Source of the DNA: Terebella lapidaria
Lineage: Eukaryota > Annelida > Polychaeta > Terebellida > Terebellidae
DNA: 64,000 bases
Direction of reading: 5' to 3'
Assembly (NCBI GenBank): GCA_949152475.1
Contig: OX424560.1
Span: 62,001 to 126,000, forward strand
The notes under the pieces are model-generated. The model saw nothing but the letters and a program-made list of their open reading frames with translations, was not told the DNA's origin and made no database searches. Made by a program: the position numbers and the translations under genes. Below, piece after piece: positions 11,101 to 22,325 of the stretch (position 1 is the stretch's first letter; the number at the start of each line of letters is the position of its first letter).

Positions 11101-14100
11101 GCAGGAAATGCTCCCTTATTCCGGAACACCTTATATCATCGCCTTATGGCCATATATATTGGGGGCTCATGAATTCCCTTAATTTCTCTCGATTTTGCCT
11201 GACACTGGACTCGGTTTTGATCGCTTCAAAAAACGTTTAAAAGTCAGTAGTATTTTGCTTTCTGATTGGGTACTTGTCATAAACCTTATAATGTTTTTGA
11301 ATGGAATTCTGAATTGTGCTGGTAGGCTCTTGGTCAATTTTATACTAGTTTCATCAAGTGTACATCAGAAACACATATATTTTATGCACTGTCCGCTATT
11401 GATGACGCCAGTGTGGTTTTCGTTGTAAATATTTTGTAAAACTTTGTTTTTCTTTATATATTACAAAATGTATAGTGTATTTTAGATTTGTTATTTCCAT
11501 CAGAATTCAGTCATCTCAGTGGATACTTACATATTTTCTGCCCTTTAACTCTCGGGACAAAAGTACACGTATGCTAAAAACTGACTTTCAGTTTGACCCC
11601 CTTTTCAAGGATTTAATCCCGAGCCATATGACCCCCTTTTCTAGGATTTTACGACAAAAATAACCCCCATTTTTAACGGTTTTATGTGTTTAGATTCTAT
11701 GCTATATAGTGAAACAATTCTTGACGGATAGGCCTACAAATATACAACACAACTATCATGGTTAAATACAAGGGAATTACTGGATAAATATTGACCACCA
11801 ATCACACAATTAATTAAAATACAGAACCACAATAACCTATCGCGGATTTTAGCTGTCATTTACCACACCCTCCCCCATCCCCCCCCCCCCCCCACCCCCC
11901 TTATCACCGCCCTCGTTTCCCGCGCTTGGGCTGTAAAAACACCCCCTCTCCCGCGTTTTCTCTTTCGAGCATACGTTTACTTCTGTCCCAAGAGTGACCC
12001 CCGGGATTTTCTGCGCAGCCTGTGATATTTGAACAAACCTTCGGCGTGTCCTGTGAAGGTGGCGTAGCCAGCGATATTCGAGCGTACCTTTGGCGTGTCC
12101 TTTGAATGTTGCGTAGCCTGTGATATTCAAACGTACCTTTTGGCGTGTCCTTTGAATGTTGCGTAGCCTGTGATATTCAAACGTACCTTTGGCGTGTCCT
12201 TTGAATGTTGCGTAGCCTGTGATATTCGAACGTACCTTTGGCGTGTCCTTTGAATGTTGCGTAGCCTGTGATATTCAAACGTACCTTTGGCGTGTCCTTT
12301 GAATGTTGCGTAGCCTGTGATATTCAAACGTACCTTTGGCGTGTCCTTATGTTGCGTAGCCTGTGATATTCAAACGTACCTTTGGCGTGTCCTTTGAATG
12401 TTGCGTAGCCTGTGATATTCGAACGTACCTTTGGCGTGTCCTGTGAAGGTGGCGTAGCCAGCGATATTCGAGCGTACCTTTGGCGTGTCCTTTGAATGTT
12501 GCGTAGCCTGTGATATTCGAACGTACCTTTGGCGTGTCCTGTGAAGGTGGCGTAGCCTGTGATATTCGAACGTACCTTTGGCGTGTCCTTTGAATGTTGC
12601 GTAGCCTGTGATATTCGAACGTACCTTCGCGTGTCCTTTGAATGTTGCGTAGCCTGTGATATTCGAACGTACCTTCGCGTGTCCTTTGAATGTTGCGTAG
12701 CCTGTGATATTCGAACGTACCTTCGCGTGTCCTTTGAATGTTGCGTAGCCTGTGATATTCAAACGTACCTTTGGCGTGTCCTTTGAATGTTGCGTAGCCT
12801 GTGATATTCGAACGTACCTTTGGCGTGTCCTTTGAATGTTGCGTAGCCTGTGATATTCGAACGTACCTTTGGCGTGTCCTTTGAATGTTGCGTAGCCTGT
12901 GATATTCAAACGTACCTTTGGCGTGTCCTTTGAATGTTGCGTAGCCTGTGATATTCGAACGTACCTTTGGCGTGTCCTTTGAATGTTGCGTAGCCTGTGA
13001 TATTCGAACGTACCTTTGGCGTGTCCTTTGAATGTTGCGTAGCCTGTGATATTCGAACGTACCTTTGGCGTGTCCTTTGAATGTTGCGTAGCCTGTGATA
13101 TTCGAACGTACCTTTGGCGTGTCCTTTGAATGTTGCGTAGCCTGTGATATTCAAACGTACCTTTGGCGTGTCCTTTGAATGTTGCGTAGCCTGTGATATT
13201 CAAACGTACCTTCGCGTGTCCTTTGAATGTTGCGTAGCCTGTGATATTCAAACGTACCTTTGGCGTGTCCTTTGAATGTTGCGTAGCCTGTGATATTCAA
13301 ACGTACCTTTGGCGTGTCCTTTGAATGTTGCGTAGCCTGTGATATTCGAACGTACCTTTGGCGTGTCCTTTGAATGTTGCGTAGCCTGTGATATTCAAAC
13401 GTACCTTTGGCGTGTCCTTTGAATGTTGCGTAGCCTGTGATATTCAAACGTACCTTTGGCGTGTCCTTTGAATGTTGCGTAGCCTGTGATATTCGAACGT
13501 ACCTTTGGCGTGTCCTTTGAATGTTGCGTAGCCTGTGATATTCGAACGTACCTTTCAGCGTGTCCCGTGAAGTTGGCGTAGCCTGTGATATTTGAACGTA
13601 CCTTCGGCGTGTCCTGTGAAGGTGGCGTAGCCTGTGATATTTGAACGTACCTCAGGCGTGTCCTTTGAATGTTGCGTAGCCTGTGATATTCGAACGTACC
13701 TTTCAGCGTGTCCCGTGAAGTTGGCGTAGCCTGTGATATTTGAACGTACCTCAGGCGTGTCCTGTGAAGGTGGTGTAGCCTGTGATATTTGAACGTACCT
13801 CCGCGTGTCCCGTGAAGGTGGCGTAGCCTGTGATATTTGAACGTACCTCCGCGTGTCCCGTGAAGGTGGCGTAGCCTGTGATATTTGAACGTACCTCAGG
13901 CGTGTCCTGTGAAGGTGGCGTAGCCTGTGATATTTGAACGTACCTCCGCGTGTCCCGTGAAGGTGGCGTAGCCTGTGATATTTGAACGTACCTCCGCGTG
14001 TCCTGTGAAGGTGGCGTAGCCTGTGATATTTGAACGTACCTTCGGCGTGTCCCGTGAAGGTGGCGTAGCCTGTGATATTTGAACGTACCTTCGGCGTGTC

Positions 14101-17100
14101 CCGTGAAGGTGGCGTAGCCTGTGATATTTGAACGTACCTTCGGCATGTCCTGTGAAAGTGGCGTAACCTGTGATGCCTAAGACCAAGGTACATGCCATGG
14201 AGAACATGATGCTGACGTGGGTCACAACTCCCCAGCGCTTCTCACTCGGCATGATCAGCGAGTCGTAGATCAGGAACGAGTTGTGGTGGCACATGTAAGC
14301 TGTAGGCATTGAAAGAAAGACATTGAAGCTGTAGGCATTGCAAGAAATTCATATAGTTGTAGGCATTGCAAGAGAGACATGTAAGCTGTAGGTATTGATA
14401 GAAAGACATTTAAGCTGTAGGCAATGCAAGAGAGACATGTAAGTTGTAGGCATTGAAAGAAAGACATGTAAGTTGTAGGCATTGAAAGAAAGACATGTAA
14501 GCTGTAGGCATTGAAAGAAAGACATTTAAGCTGTAGGCATTGAAAGAAAGACATTCAAGCTATAGACATTGCAAGAGATTCATATAGTTGTAGGCATTAC
14601 AAGAGAGACTTGTAAGCTGTAGGCATTGAAAGAAAGACATTTAAGCTGTAGGCATTGCAAGAGATTCACATAGTTGTAGGCATTGCAAGAGAGACATGTA
14701 AGTTGTAGACATCAAAAGAGAGACATTTAAGCTGTAGACATTGAAAGTGAGACATTCAAACTGTATGCATTGAAAGAGAGGCAAATAGTTGTAGGCATTG
14801 CAAGAGTGAAATGTAAGCAGTAGACATCGAAAGAGATATGTGTAAGCTGTAAGCATTGCAAGAGAGAGACGTGTAAGGTCATGTTTTTTAGATGATCGAA
14901 TTTTTGCTCCGATAACCAATTGCCATGGCATTGCGTCCGTCGTCCATCGTCTGTCGTCACTGGCTGTCTATATTTTTATCTTGAAAGTTCACAATCGAAT
15001 CTTCCAGAAATTTTGCACAGAAATGCTAAAATATATTTCAAGAGGGAGGCATTTTTTTTATTTTTTTTATTTTCGCTCATTTTTCAAAATGACAGCCATT
15101 TTCGTCGATAAATGGCCAAATTCTTACTTTGGCGGACATTTTCTCATAAAACTGTTCGAGATTCTTGTTTTCAAAAGACTCCCCTTATTGTATATGTATA
15201 AATGTCGTTGCCTTGAATCGCCAGTCTGCTTGTGTGGCCATTTTTAATTTATGACACGTCGGTGAATTTTTTCTCATCCCAAATCAAGTCACTATTCGTT
15301 TTGAGTGATTTCCAGCCAGAAAAAAAATTCTCCCCTTTGAAAAACTTTTTGGACTCAGGAAATTGCCCTTGAATTGCCTGTCTGCTTGTGCGGTTTTTGA
15401 CGGGTCGGTGAAAAAAATCGGTCTTCATCCCAAATCAAGTCATGATTTGCTTGAGTGATTTCCAGCCAGAAAAAAAATTTACACTTTGAAAATTTTTTTG
15501 GACTTGGAAAGTTTCACCCAATTTTTCCTCCATAATGGGGGTTGTCAGGAAGAGCTTAAATATTGGCACATTCAAAAGGGAAATCATATATTGCGGTTTC
15601 AGTTGTGACCTTGAATTTGACCCATCAATTACTTTCGAGTCAAAACTGCCTTTAATGTGAAAAACTGGCCAATTTCTCACCAAAAAACTGTTCAGACACT
15701 TTTGAAAATTTTATTTCAAAGATTCTCTTCATGTATCTTTGCGAAATGTACTCGTATAAGTTTTGTTGCCCTTGAATCGCTGGTCTGCAGGTAGTGGCCA
15801 TCTTGATTTTCCAACGAGTCGGCGAAATAATTTTGCTCCGTCCCAAATCAAGTCACTATTTTGAGTTTTGAGTGGTTTCCAACCAAAAGAAGGATTTTCC
15901 CCTTTGAATTGTTTTTGAAATTCCACCCAAATTTTCCTTAACGGGAGCTGTACGGAGTAAACTCTTAGACCACTTCAAGATACAGCCTAAATATTGGCAC
16001 TTTCAAGTTGAACGACATATATGGTGTACGGTTAACTACCATTTCTATGCTGATGATACTCAGCTATATGCCACTCACACAAACCAATTGTACTACGGTT
16101 CTAATCAAGCTCCAGGAATGCATCAAAGATGTCCAGAACTGGATGAATGCAAATAATCTTAAGCTCAATCCAGATAAAACTAAGTTAATCCTGTTTGGTA
16201 CCAAGTCTCAAAGGGTTAGGATGGCTGGTTGCTTTCCGGTTGATGTTCTTGGAAATGAAATCAGTCCTAAGGTGTTGTTTTCAACAGATTGTAAATCATG
16301 TTTTGTGAGAGTCTTCGTGACCTGAGAGGTATCAGGCGTAAAGTGAACACGAGTCTTGGCAGTCCTGATAAACTTTTCCTCCATGTTCCAATTTATAAAC
16401 CTTCCATCAATAAATCAAAAGGTCATTTCCAAAACAGGAAATGACGGCCCCTCACTTCAGAATCCCCTACCAAACGATATCCGTTGTGCTCCTATCCTGT
16501 CTAGGTTTAGGCATCGGCTTAAGACGCACCTGTTTCGGGATGCTTATCCCCCTTAACCTTCTCAACACAGCCCGTTGTCATCTTGATCACAAACTCTTTC
16601 CGACCATATTTTATGATATTGGTTATGGAATCAGGATTGTTAAAGGAAATTAAGCTCTATCAAAGTTTGACATATTATTATTATTATTATGATAAATTTA
16701 CAGGTGACCTTGAATTTGAACTTCAATGACCTTGAAAGATCATAACGGCAAATTTGGTGAAAAAAAGTTGTGGTTTAACGCTGAACATTTCTCCGGTAAC
16801 TCTTCTAAGTCCTGGCCTATTTGTTTTTCTTTGTTTTCCATCAGCCGGCAATATTCGTGAGGACATTGCTGAAGAAATCAGAGGTCATAACCACTCACCG
16901 AAAGCCAGTATGCCGATAGCTCTAGTCACACCCGTGTTTGCGAACTGCCAAGCGTTGTCGGTCGGTTCTCTGCAAGGAAAAGTCCACCAATGACAATCAC
17001 TGATGCACATAGTAACAGCGTTATGATTGAGTTACAGCGACCAAACTGCATCAAGGTATAAGAAAAAGTATTGCCTAAAGCCATACTCACAATTGCATGG

Positions 17101-20100
17101 AATGAATCCGGACAATCATCATGACCATTATTGCGATGATAAATATCAATGACAAAAAGGCCCACTAATAAAAGAAATCATGCAAATACGTCAATACAAC
17201 ATCATAGCAGAGATACGAACACAACATCAAGTCTCAATGTTTGCACACGAGCATGCAATACAGTGGCAACCCTTGGCATTAAATTTACTGGGGGTGTTTT
17301 GATCAGAGGGGTTAATTCATGTGTTAATCTGATCAGAACGCCGCTCAAAAAAAGTATTAAATGGAGGTCTTTGTTGGGACGTCGTATCTGAGGGCGACCA
17401 TTATATTACACATGTATTGAAGTGATGTTGGGAGAAAGTTTTGGATTTTGCCATACATTTCTGACCGAATGAAGAAAACATACTAGTTATATATATACAC
17501 TTGATTTTTTCAACAAATGCTCCGTTCTTGTTGATTTTGTTGTGAGTTTCTGGTGGAGATCGTTTGAGTTTGTTCTTTGTATCGCTTGATGTAATGCAAT
17601 CCCAGCTTACTCGAATATGTTCGAGCGTAAACATTGGTAATCTAGGTCAGGTCAGAGTTAACTCTGAGTGGCACACGAAAATATGTTTTGTAACAGATTT
17701 TCTGAGGCCACAGACATATCTTTAGTTGATTTGGAACAAATAGCTTTTCTCCCAATATTACTTTAAGAAGTAACTGCATACAAACTGATCAAGCGACATT
17801 CATTTTCAAAAGCATACAGACAAAATTCAAAGATTAATGATGAGTGTGTTGATAATTTTTTTTATGATATTTTCCAAAGCCTATAGAAACATATATCTTC
17901 ATCGTTTCACTTGCTCTGACCAATATGCATGCATGTACAATCACAATATTTAAAGAATGTTTTGTATCACAAATAAATTCCATGTATCTCTCCATCTATG
18001 AACTGAAAGTGAAAACATGGATGATGTGTGGGTTTTTTTCCTAGTTTATTAACAGTTAAATTCAAAATCCAGCATGGTAAGTGTAAATATCGTGACTTTC
18101 ACTCCATCTGTTTGAATGAAGCACCTGACCTGAAAGGATGAAGACTGGAGCGCGTTCCTCTAGTCCTAATAAGGAATATTTTTGTTGTTACTTTTTGCTA
18201 TAATTTTATTGTTCTTTGTGCCATACGAGCTGTACTTAAACATATATTTGTCAACCCAACTGTGTCCTTCATTAAACGTATGCTGATAAAAATAATTGTG
18301 TGTATTTGTTTGTGTGATGATTGAAATGTGCACAAGTATAAAAAAACAGGACACTATACTCAGCAGACGGTAGCATATCTCATACCAAAACATCTTCTCT
18401 TTTAAACAGTTGATGACATGCTCATAATTTATATTATGTTATAAGGAAAAACATATATGAGGAAAACACGAGTGACAGGAATCCATTAACTAACAGAACT
18501 GAAACAACTATACATTCACAATTCAACAGCATCAAAGAGCCTAAAACAACAAGAAGGGGCACTTTTCTTTCAATCCACTCTCATCCAAAACACGTTCTTT
18601 CCACATCACCGAGCATGTGACATTAAATAAAAAAGAGATTAAAAGATTGAGTAGCGACCCCTCTTCATACTTTATGCTCTTTGTCAAACACCAAAACACG
18701 TGACCTTACACAGCCAAGGTGAGGCCCCGGGCGATCATTCCGCCGATAATCAGCAGAACCAGAACTATGGACGCTAGCGACACCTAATGACAGCAGTCGA
18801 CACCAGTGTTACCGTAGAACAACGAAAACACGTCAGTAGTATAGAGCACATTTTGGAGTTTGTCATACGTCAGTAGTATAGAGCACACTTTGGGTTCACC
18901 AAATGTCAGTAGTATAAAGCACACTTTGGGTTCATGAACTGTCAGTAGGATAGAGCACACTTTTGGTTTGTTATACGTCAGTAGTATAGAACACACTTTG
19001 GGCTCATCAAATGTCAGTATTATTGAGCACACTGGGTTTGTCATACGTCAGTAGTATAGACCACACTTTGGCTTCACCAAATGTCAGTAGTATAGGGCAC
19101 ACTTTGGGTTCATGAATTGTTAGTAGTATAGAACACACTTTGGTGTCATGAAATGTCAGTATATCACCTCAAGGTGCACACATTCGGTTTGTTATCTGTC
19201 AGAATTATTGTTATTTGTCAGTAGTATAGAACACACTTTGGGTTCGTCATACGTCAGTGGTATAGAACACACTTTGGGTTCATGAAATATCAGTATATCA
19301 CCTCAAGGTGCACACATTCGGTTTGTTATCTGTCAGTAGTATTGTTATTTGTCAGTAGTATAGAACACACTTTGGGTTTGTCATACGTCAGTGGTATAGA
19401 GCATACTTTGGGTTTGTGATACGCAAGTAGCATAGGGTGCACTTTAGTTCCATTATCTATCATAATTAGGCCTTCAAATATCTACTTATTTACACCTCGC
19501 ACATATTCGCACATATTCACATATTCACATTTAGAAGATACATTTGTATAATGATGATTATCATGGTCGTATCCAAACATGCTCCCGTCTCCAATTTATT
19601 TTGATTAAAGTTACCATTGTGATTTAACAACACAAAATCAAACAGGAACCTCCGCCGGCCGACCACCTTACTGATCATGCACAGTATCACAAGCTCACCT
19701 TGCTCAGTCTAGCAATGTTTCTGTACAGAGACAGAGGCAACGTGACAACCAAAGTCACAGCTGCGATCACAAACTCCCGGCGGCCTATCACTGTATACGC
19801 AATGTCGGCTGTCATGGAGAACACATCAATGTATTGACACAGCTTCATTCAATGCTACAGATATAGATATGGGGATGGGTACGCTGAATGTGCGAGGGAC
19901 AGTACAGGCCAGAGGTACTTACGCCCACCTATCCGGACCACGATCTTGGTGATTGTGTCTCCAATAATCACATTGTAGCTGATCATGGCTGAATGTCAAC
20001 AAAACATGTATGACATTAATTAGATTGTCTGAGATATTCGTTCCTGTAAAGGCACTAGTTTGTGTACTGGTACAGCAGTTTTTGATATGAAGAAATGTAC

Positions 20101-21099
20101 TAGTTCCTTGTCAAGTCGATGGTGAGGAAGACCCATTTAGGCATTTCAAGATTCTGATAACTAAGCTGGAGTCAAGCGTAGTACCCACCTATCATCGGGT
20201 ACATGAACTGCATGATGGTCAGAATGATGAAGCCGGGTCTGCCGAATGCTGCCCTCATCACGTCTTGGTATGTGTTGGTGTTGGACAGTTCTCCTCCGTG
20301 TATCAGCAACACCAGAGAGTAATCTGTAACATGAAGACTCACATCACCTGCCGGTCCACACGACACAAGGGTTCAGGCCTGGGTCAACCACCCCTCCACC
20401 TTGAGGTGATATCCTCAGGTATATTTTAGCATGTGCATATACACATATCAGTTTGGATACAAGGAGAAATACTTTGACGATTTATTTGGGCATCTTGTTG
20501 ATTGAGCATTATTTCCTTACCAGTTACGACAGTGACCAGCAGAACCAGTAGTATCCCCAAACCAAATCCAGCGTTCCTCAGGGCATAAGGCATTCCTGGA
20601 CAGGGAAATGCAGTATATTATATTATTTGCTTATGTGTTTGTTTATGTCGAAACGAACTGAAATTCTGAACCAGTGCAGAACTAAATGACACCAATATGA
20701 AAGCAGCATTCCACGTTATGACGATGATGAACATGATATGACGGTGGAAAATACCGATGATGCCGGAGCCAATGATGGAGTTGATGAAGTTGAAGGAGGC
20801 CATGGGGATAGAGCTGCGAGGTTTGTCCTCCTCCTCGATATCTTCAACCAGCTGATGCAGGTCACTCTTCGAAGACTCTGGAGTGTCTGGAATAGACTGC
20901 GAACAGAGATTCAACTGTAAGACTCTCAGAATAGAGTACTAGAACATGGAGATCCCTTCCTAAATTGTCCGTTGGCTATACACGCGTTACACCAGTACAA
21001 GCAAAAACTATCGTCACATTTAAATTGGCAGTTTGCACAATGGCAATACGTGTGCAAACTTACCCGATTCAGGATGTGTGATGTTTCGTCTAGTTCCAT
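8154..21099 (-). CDS. SLC38A11: SLC38A11-like sodium-coupled amino acid transporter, complete, 12 coding exons
   Basis: Putative plasma-membrane or organellar amino acid transporter with one Aa_trans domain. Coding exons, in gene order: 21099-21064, 20914-20755, 20595-20521, 20323-20189, 19988-19923, 19808-19699, 18783-18710, 16969-16899, 14299-14138, 9260-9148, 8659-8522 and 8417-8154. All borders are AG/GT and all phases match, giving 1404 nt, 467 residues plus stop. The ATG sits in a strong GCCATGG context. Residues 57-66 are NSIIGSGIIG, the conserved unwound first helix of the family. Later come MISYNVIIGD, LPLSLYRNIARLSK, CHHNSFLIYDSL, TYPIECFVTREV and DCLGVVLELN. The first ~45 residues are hydrophilic and acidic, a cytosolic N-terminus. 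Exon 2 could alternatively begin at the in-phase acceptor 18 nt further on. Exons 7, 9 and 10 are bordered by minisatellites built from their own splice-site regions. The orthology call is from memory of the human protein; substrate is not shown. Confidence 0.88.
8690..9147. other. Intron with a decayed dispersed repeat
   Basis: Intron between the 9148 and 8659 exon borders. The stretch from about 8711 (AGGTTACCGGACCTATGGTC) through GTCCGTCCGTTATCCATC resembles a repeat type also echoed near 14905-14950. No coding capacity. Confidence 0.35.
9275..9648 (-). repeat. 25-bp minisatellite abutting the acceptor of exon 10, about 15 units
   Basis: Unit (+ strand) AGTCACAAGGTCAGCTCAAA plus CTTAG. 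The array begins about 15 nt upstream of the exon whose first base is 9260. Read on the gene strand every typical unit contains GCTGACC, which fits the branch-point consensus CTRAY, and the copy nearest the exon places that adenine about 26 nt from the 3' splice site. Confidence 0.9.
9650..9890. repeat. 20-bp minisatellite, about 12 units
   Basis: Degenerate tandem units of GGCACAAACCTTTTTAACAT directly following the 25-bp array in the same intron. Units alternate between CTTTTTA and CTTTATA forms. Apparent open frames here are repeat artefacts. Confidence 0.85.
9943..10215 (+). mobile_element. tRNA-derived SINE (class II tRNA-like head)
   Basis: The head contains a Pol III A box (TGGCCGAGTGG, about 9951-9961) and a B-box-like GGGTTCGGGCCC near 10010-10021, with the TGGCCGAGTGG form typical of Leu/Ser tRNAs. 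The intervening sequence does not fold as a proper tRNA and the B box is imperfect, so it is a SINE head, not a tRNA gene. An A/T-rich tail follows. It lies in the large intron of the - strand transporter gene. The right end is approximate. Confidence 0.6.
10216..11995. other. Intron sequence with low-complexity runs, no gene recognised
   Basis: Contains a possible pogo/Tigger-like transposon end (CAGTCAAACCTGTCTATG near 10413), a G run at about 10977-10998, and a C run at about 11879-11898. Short open frames at 11195-11663 show no family motif. Confidence 0.4.
11996..14137 (-). repeat. 49-bp minisatellite made of the exon 9 end plus its 5' splice site, about 42 units
   Basis: On the gene strand the true exon ends in ATCACAGGTTACGCC...GCCGAAG and is followed by GTACGTTCAAAT. 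The array repeats exactly this segment: 37 nt of exon plus 12 nt of intron. About 42 units beyond the real border (at 14138) each keep a donor of the form AAG|GTACGTT or GAG|GTACGTT. Units nearest the exon (13560-14137) resemble it most (TTCACGGGACACGCC). Distal ones are homogenised to a TTCAAAGGACACGCC form. Some units are 47 bp. Because 49 is not a multiple of three and no stop occurs, three-frame open readings of up to 293 residues appear; these are not separate genes. Confidence 0.95.
14300..14880 (-). repeat. 29-bp minisatellite made of the exon 9 acceptor region, about 19 extra units
   Basis: On the gene strand the true acceptor reads CTTTCAATGCCTACAG followed by CTTACATG. The array upstream repeats a 29-bp segment with the same polypyrimidine stretch, TACAG and CTTACATGT. 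Many units keep the CAG|CTTACATG or CAA|CTTACATG form. Divergence increases away from the exon. Together with the donor array it encloses the 162-bp exon 14138-14299. Confidence 0.93.
14885..15960. repeat. Degenerate dispersed or tandem repeats in the intron
   Basis: A segment beginning with CCAATTGCCATGGCATTGCG and GTCCGTCGTCCATC leads into at least three related copies of a roughly 130-150 bp block (about 15215-15360, 15370-15510 and 15765-15930), each with GTCTGC...TGGCCAT or a variant, CATCCCAAATCAAGTCA, and TTTCCAGCCAGAAAAA. No coding evidence. Likely remains of a dispersed non-coding element. Confidence 0.5.
16010..16692 (+). mobile_element. Decayed LINE 3' end (L2/CR1/Rex-like)
   Basis: Contains the reverse-transcriptase active-site motif as FYADDTQLYAT (about 16037-16070), then QNWMNANNLKLNPDKTKLIL and LFGT, and a C-terminal piece resembling LPNDIRCAPILSRFRHRLKT. 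These follow the order normal for L2/CR1-type LINEs. The frame is interrupted by shifts and deletions, and only the distal part of the reverse transcriptase is present. It ends in an (ATT)n microsatellite at about 16677-16692, a typical 3' end for these clades. It is antisense within the large intron of the transporter gene. Confidence 0.75.
16975..18709. other. Intron, nothing recognised
   Basis: Intron between the exons ending at 18710 and starting at 16969. AT-rich, with small open frames lacking motifs, no clear terminal repeats and no RNA gene recognised. Confidence 0.45.
18823..19445 (-). repeat. Roughly 35-bp minisatellite near the acceptor of exon 7, about 18 units
   Basis: Units (+ strand) of GTCAGTAGTATAGAGCACAC plus TTTGGGTTCATnAA, 32-40 bp long. 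On the gene strand most units carry TACTGAC, which matches the branch-point consensus. The nearest copy lies about 48 nt from the 3' splice site of the exon starting at 18783. A two-unit block containing CACCTCAAGGTGCACACATT is itself repeated (about 19160 and 19297). Confidence 0.85.
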
Positions 21100-21167
21100 G
21101 GCTGCAATTCGTCCTTGTGGTGATTACCAGTGATAACGTCACTGTAAGACTTGATTTCTGCTATCGA

Positions 21168-21175
21168 TGACGTCA
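21168..21175. promoter_or_regulatory. CRE palindrome just upstream of the - strand transporter start
   Basis: A perfect TGACGTCA lies about 70 bp upstream of the ATG at 21099. Near it are further half-sites (AACGTCACTG at 21135-21144, TTACGTCATATG near 21231). CREB/ATF binding is inferred from the motif only. Confidence 0.45.
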
Positions 21176-22094
21176 CAATGTTAGGCGCTGGTTGAACGTG
21201 TCAGTTAATAACCGGTGCCAATATTAGCCATTACGTCATATGTCACCTGTAAAAATAGAGAGAAACCTGCATAATACATGCCCATGTCTGATATAGGAAT
21301 CACTTAGACTCTCAAAGTCAGTACCATTAGAAAATTTTTGGCACATGAATAAAGAATGAATCCTGTGCCCTAATATTGTTTTCACAGCGAGTTGATGTAT
21401 CCATTCGCACAAATTATTTTCCGTCACATTTGACACCTAATTATGTATTATAATGAGTATTTATGGCATCACACCAGTATAACTGATTTTATTGGTGATA
21501 TTATGATGCTAAATCGGTGTTTGTTATAAGTGTTATCACAAATATTGACTATAGAAAATATACCGTTGTTTTCACAAATATATTGTTATTTGGCTTGGCA
21601 ATAAAAAATATACCATAAGTGTTATCACAGATATATTGTTATTTGGCTTGGCAATAAAAAAATATATACCATAAGTATGTGAAATCCCATCGAACATAGC
21701 AGCCATTCGTTAGATACTGTCCATAGAAATGCCATTGGTAGGGACTTTACCTCTTAACTGAAAAGTGACAGGATGGAGATGAGCCACTCATTATATCTTA
21801 TACATTGAAGACATATAATGTTATAACGGAATTATATTTTCCGATCAAAAATTATCATATTCAAGTAGTTTGGGCGCATAATAACTATTGTTGCTGAGAG
21901 TAATATATTGGGAGTTGTTTCCTTGGGGATGGAATCAGGTAAACACATTTTGATTATGTTTTATTCTAAGTGGGACAAGATAGTCAACTAGACTCGAATT
22001 GTAAACTAGACTCAAATTGTAGGTTACTTAGACTCGAAACGTAGGTTACTTGGACTCGATATGTCTTAGTCTCCAAATGTTTAATATATCAAGT

Positions 22095-22322
22095 GTTTTA
22101 TGTTATTACTTATCTCATAGTGCTGGCGTGACGTCATGATAAATCATTTTAATACCTAGTTATTACTTATCTCATAGTACTAGCGTGACGTCATGAAAAG
22201 TCATTATAATAACTAGTTATTACTTATCTTCTAGTACTAGCGTGACGTCATGATAAGTCTTTATAACACCTAGATATTACTTATTTCATAGTACTGGCGT
22301 GACGTCATGATAAGTCATTATA
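22095..22322. repeat. 57-bp tandem repeat, four units, each with a CRE
   Basis: Four units share GTTATTACTTATCTCATAGT and CTAGCGTGACGTCATGATAA. Perfect TGACGTCA palindromes lie at 22129, 22186, 22243 and 22300, exactly 57 bp apart. It is about 1 kb upstream of the first coding exon of the - strand transporter gene. Confidence 0.85.
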
Positions 22323-22325
22323 AAA

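Noticed and set aside
12370-13251. A 293-residue open frame on the - strand with NITGYATFKGHAKG repeats
   Set aside because: It is the stop-free reading of the 49-bp minisatellite. It continues across frames only because 49 is not a multiple of three, and has no start or exon structure of its own.
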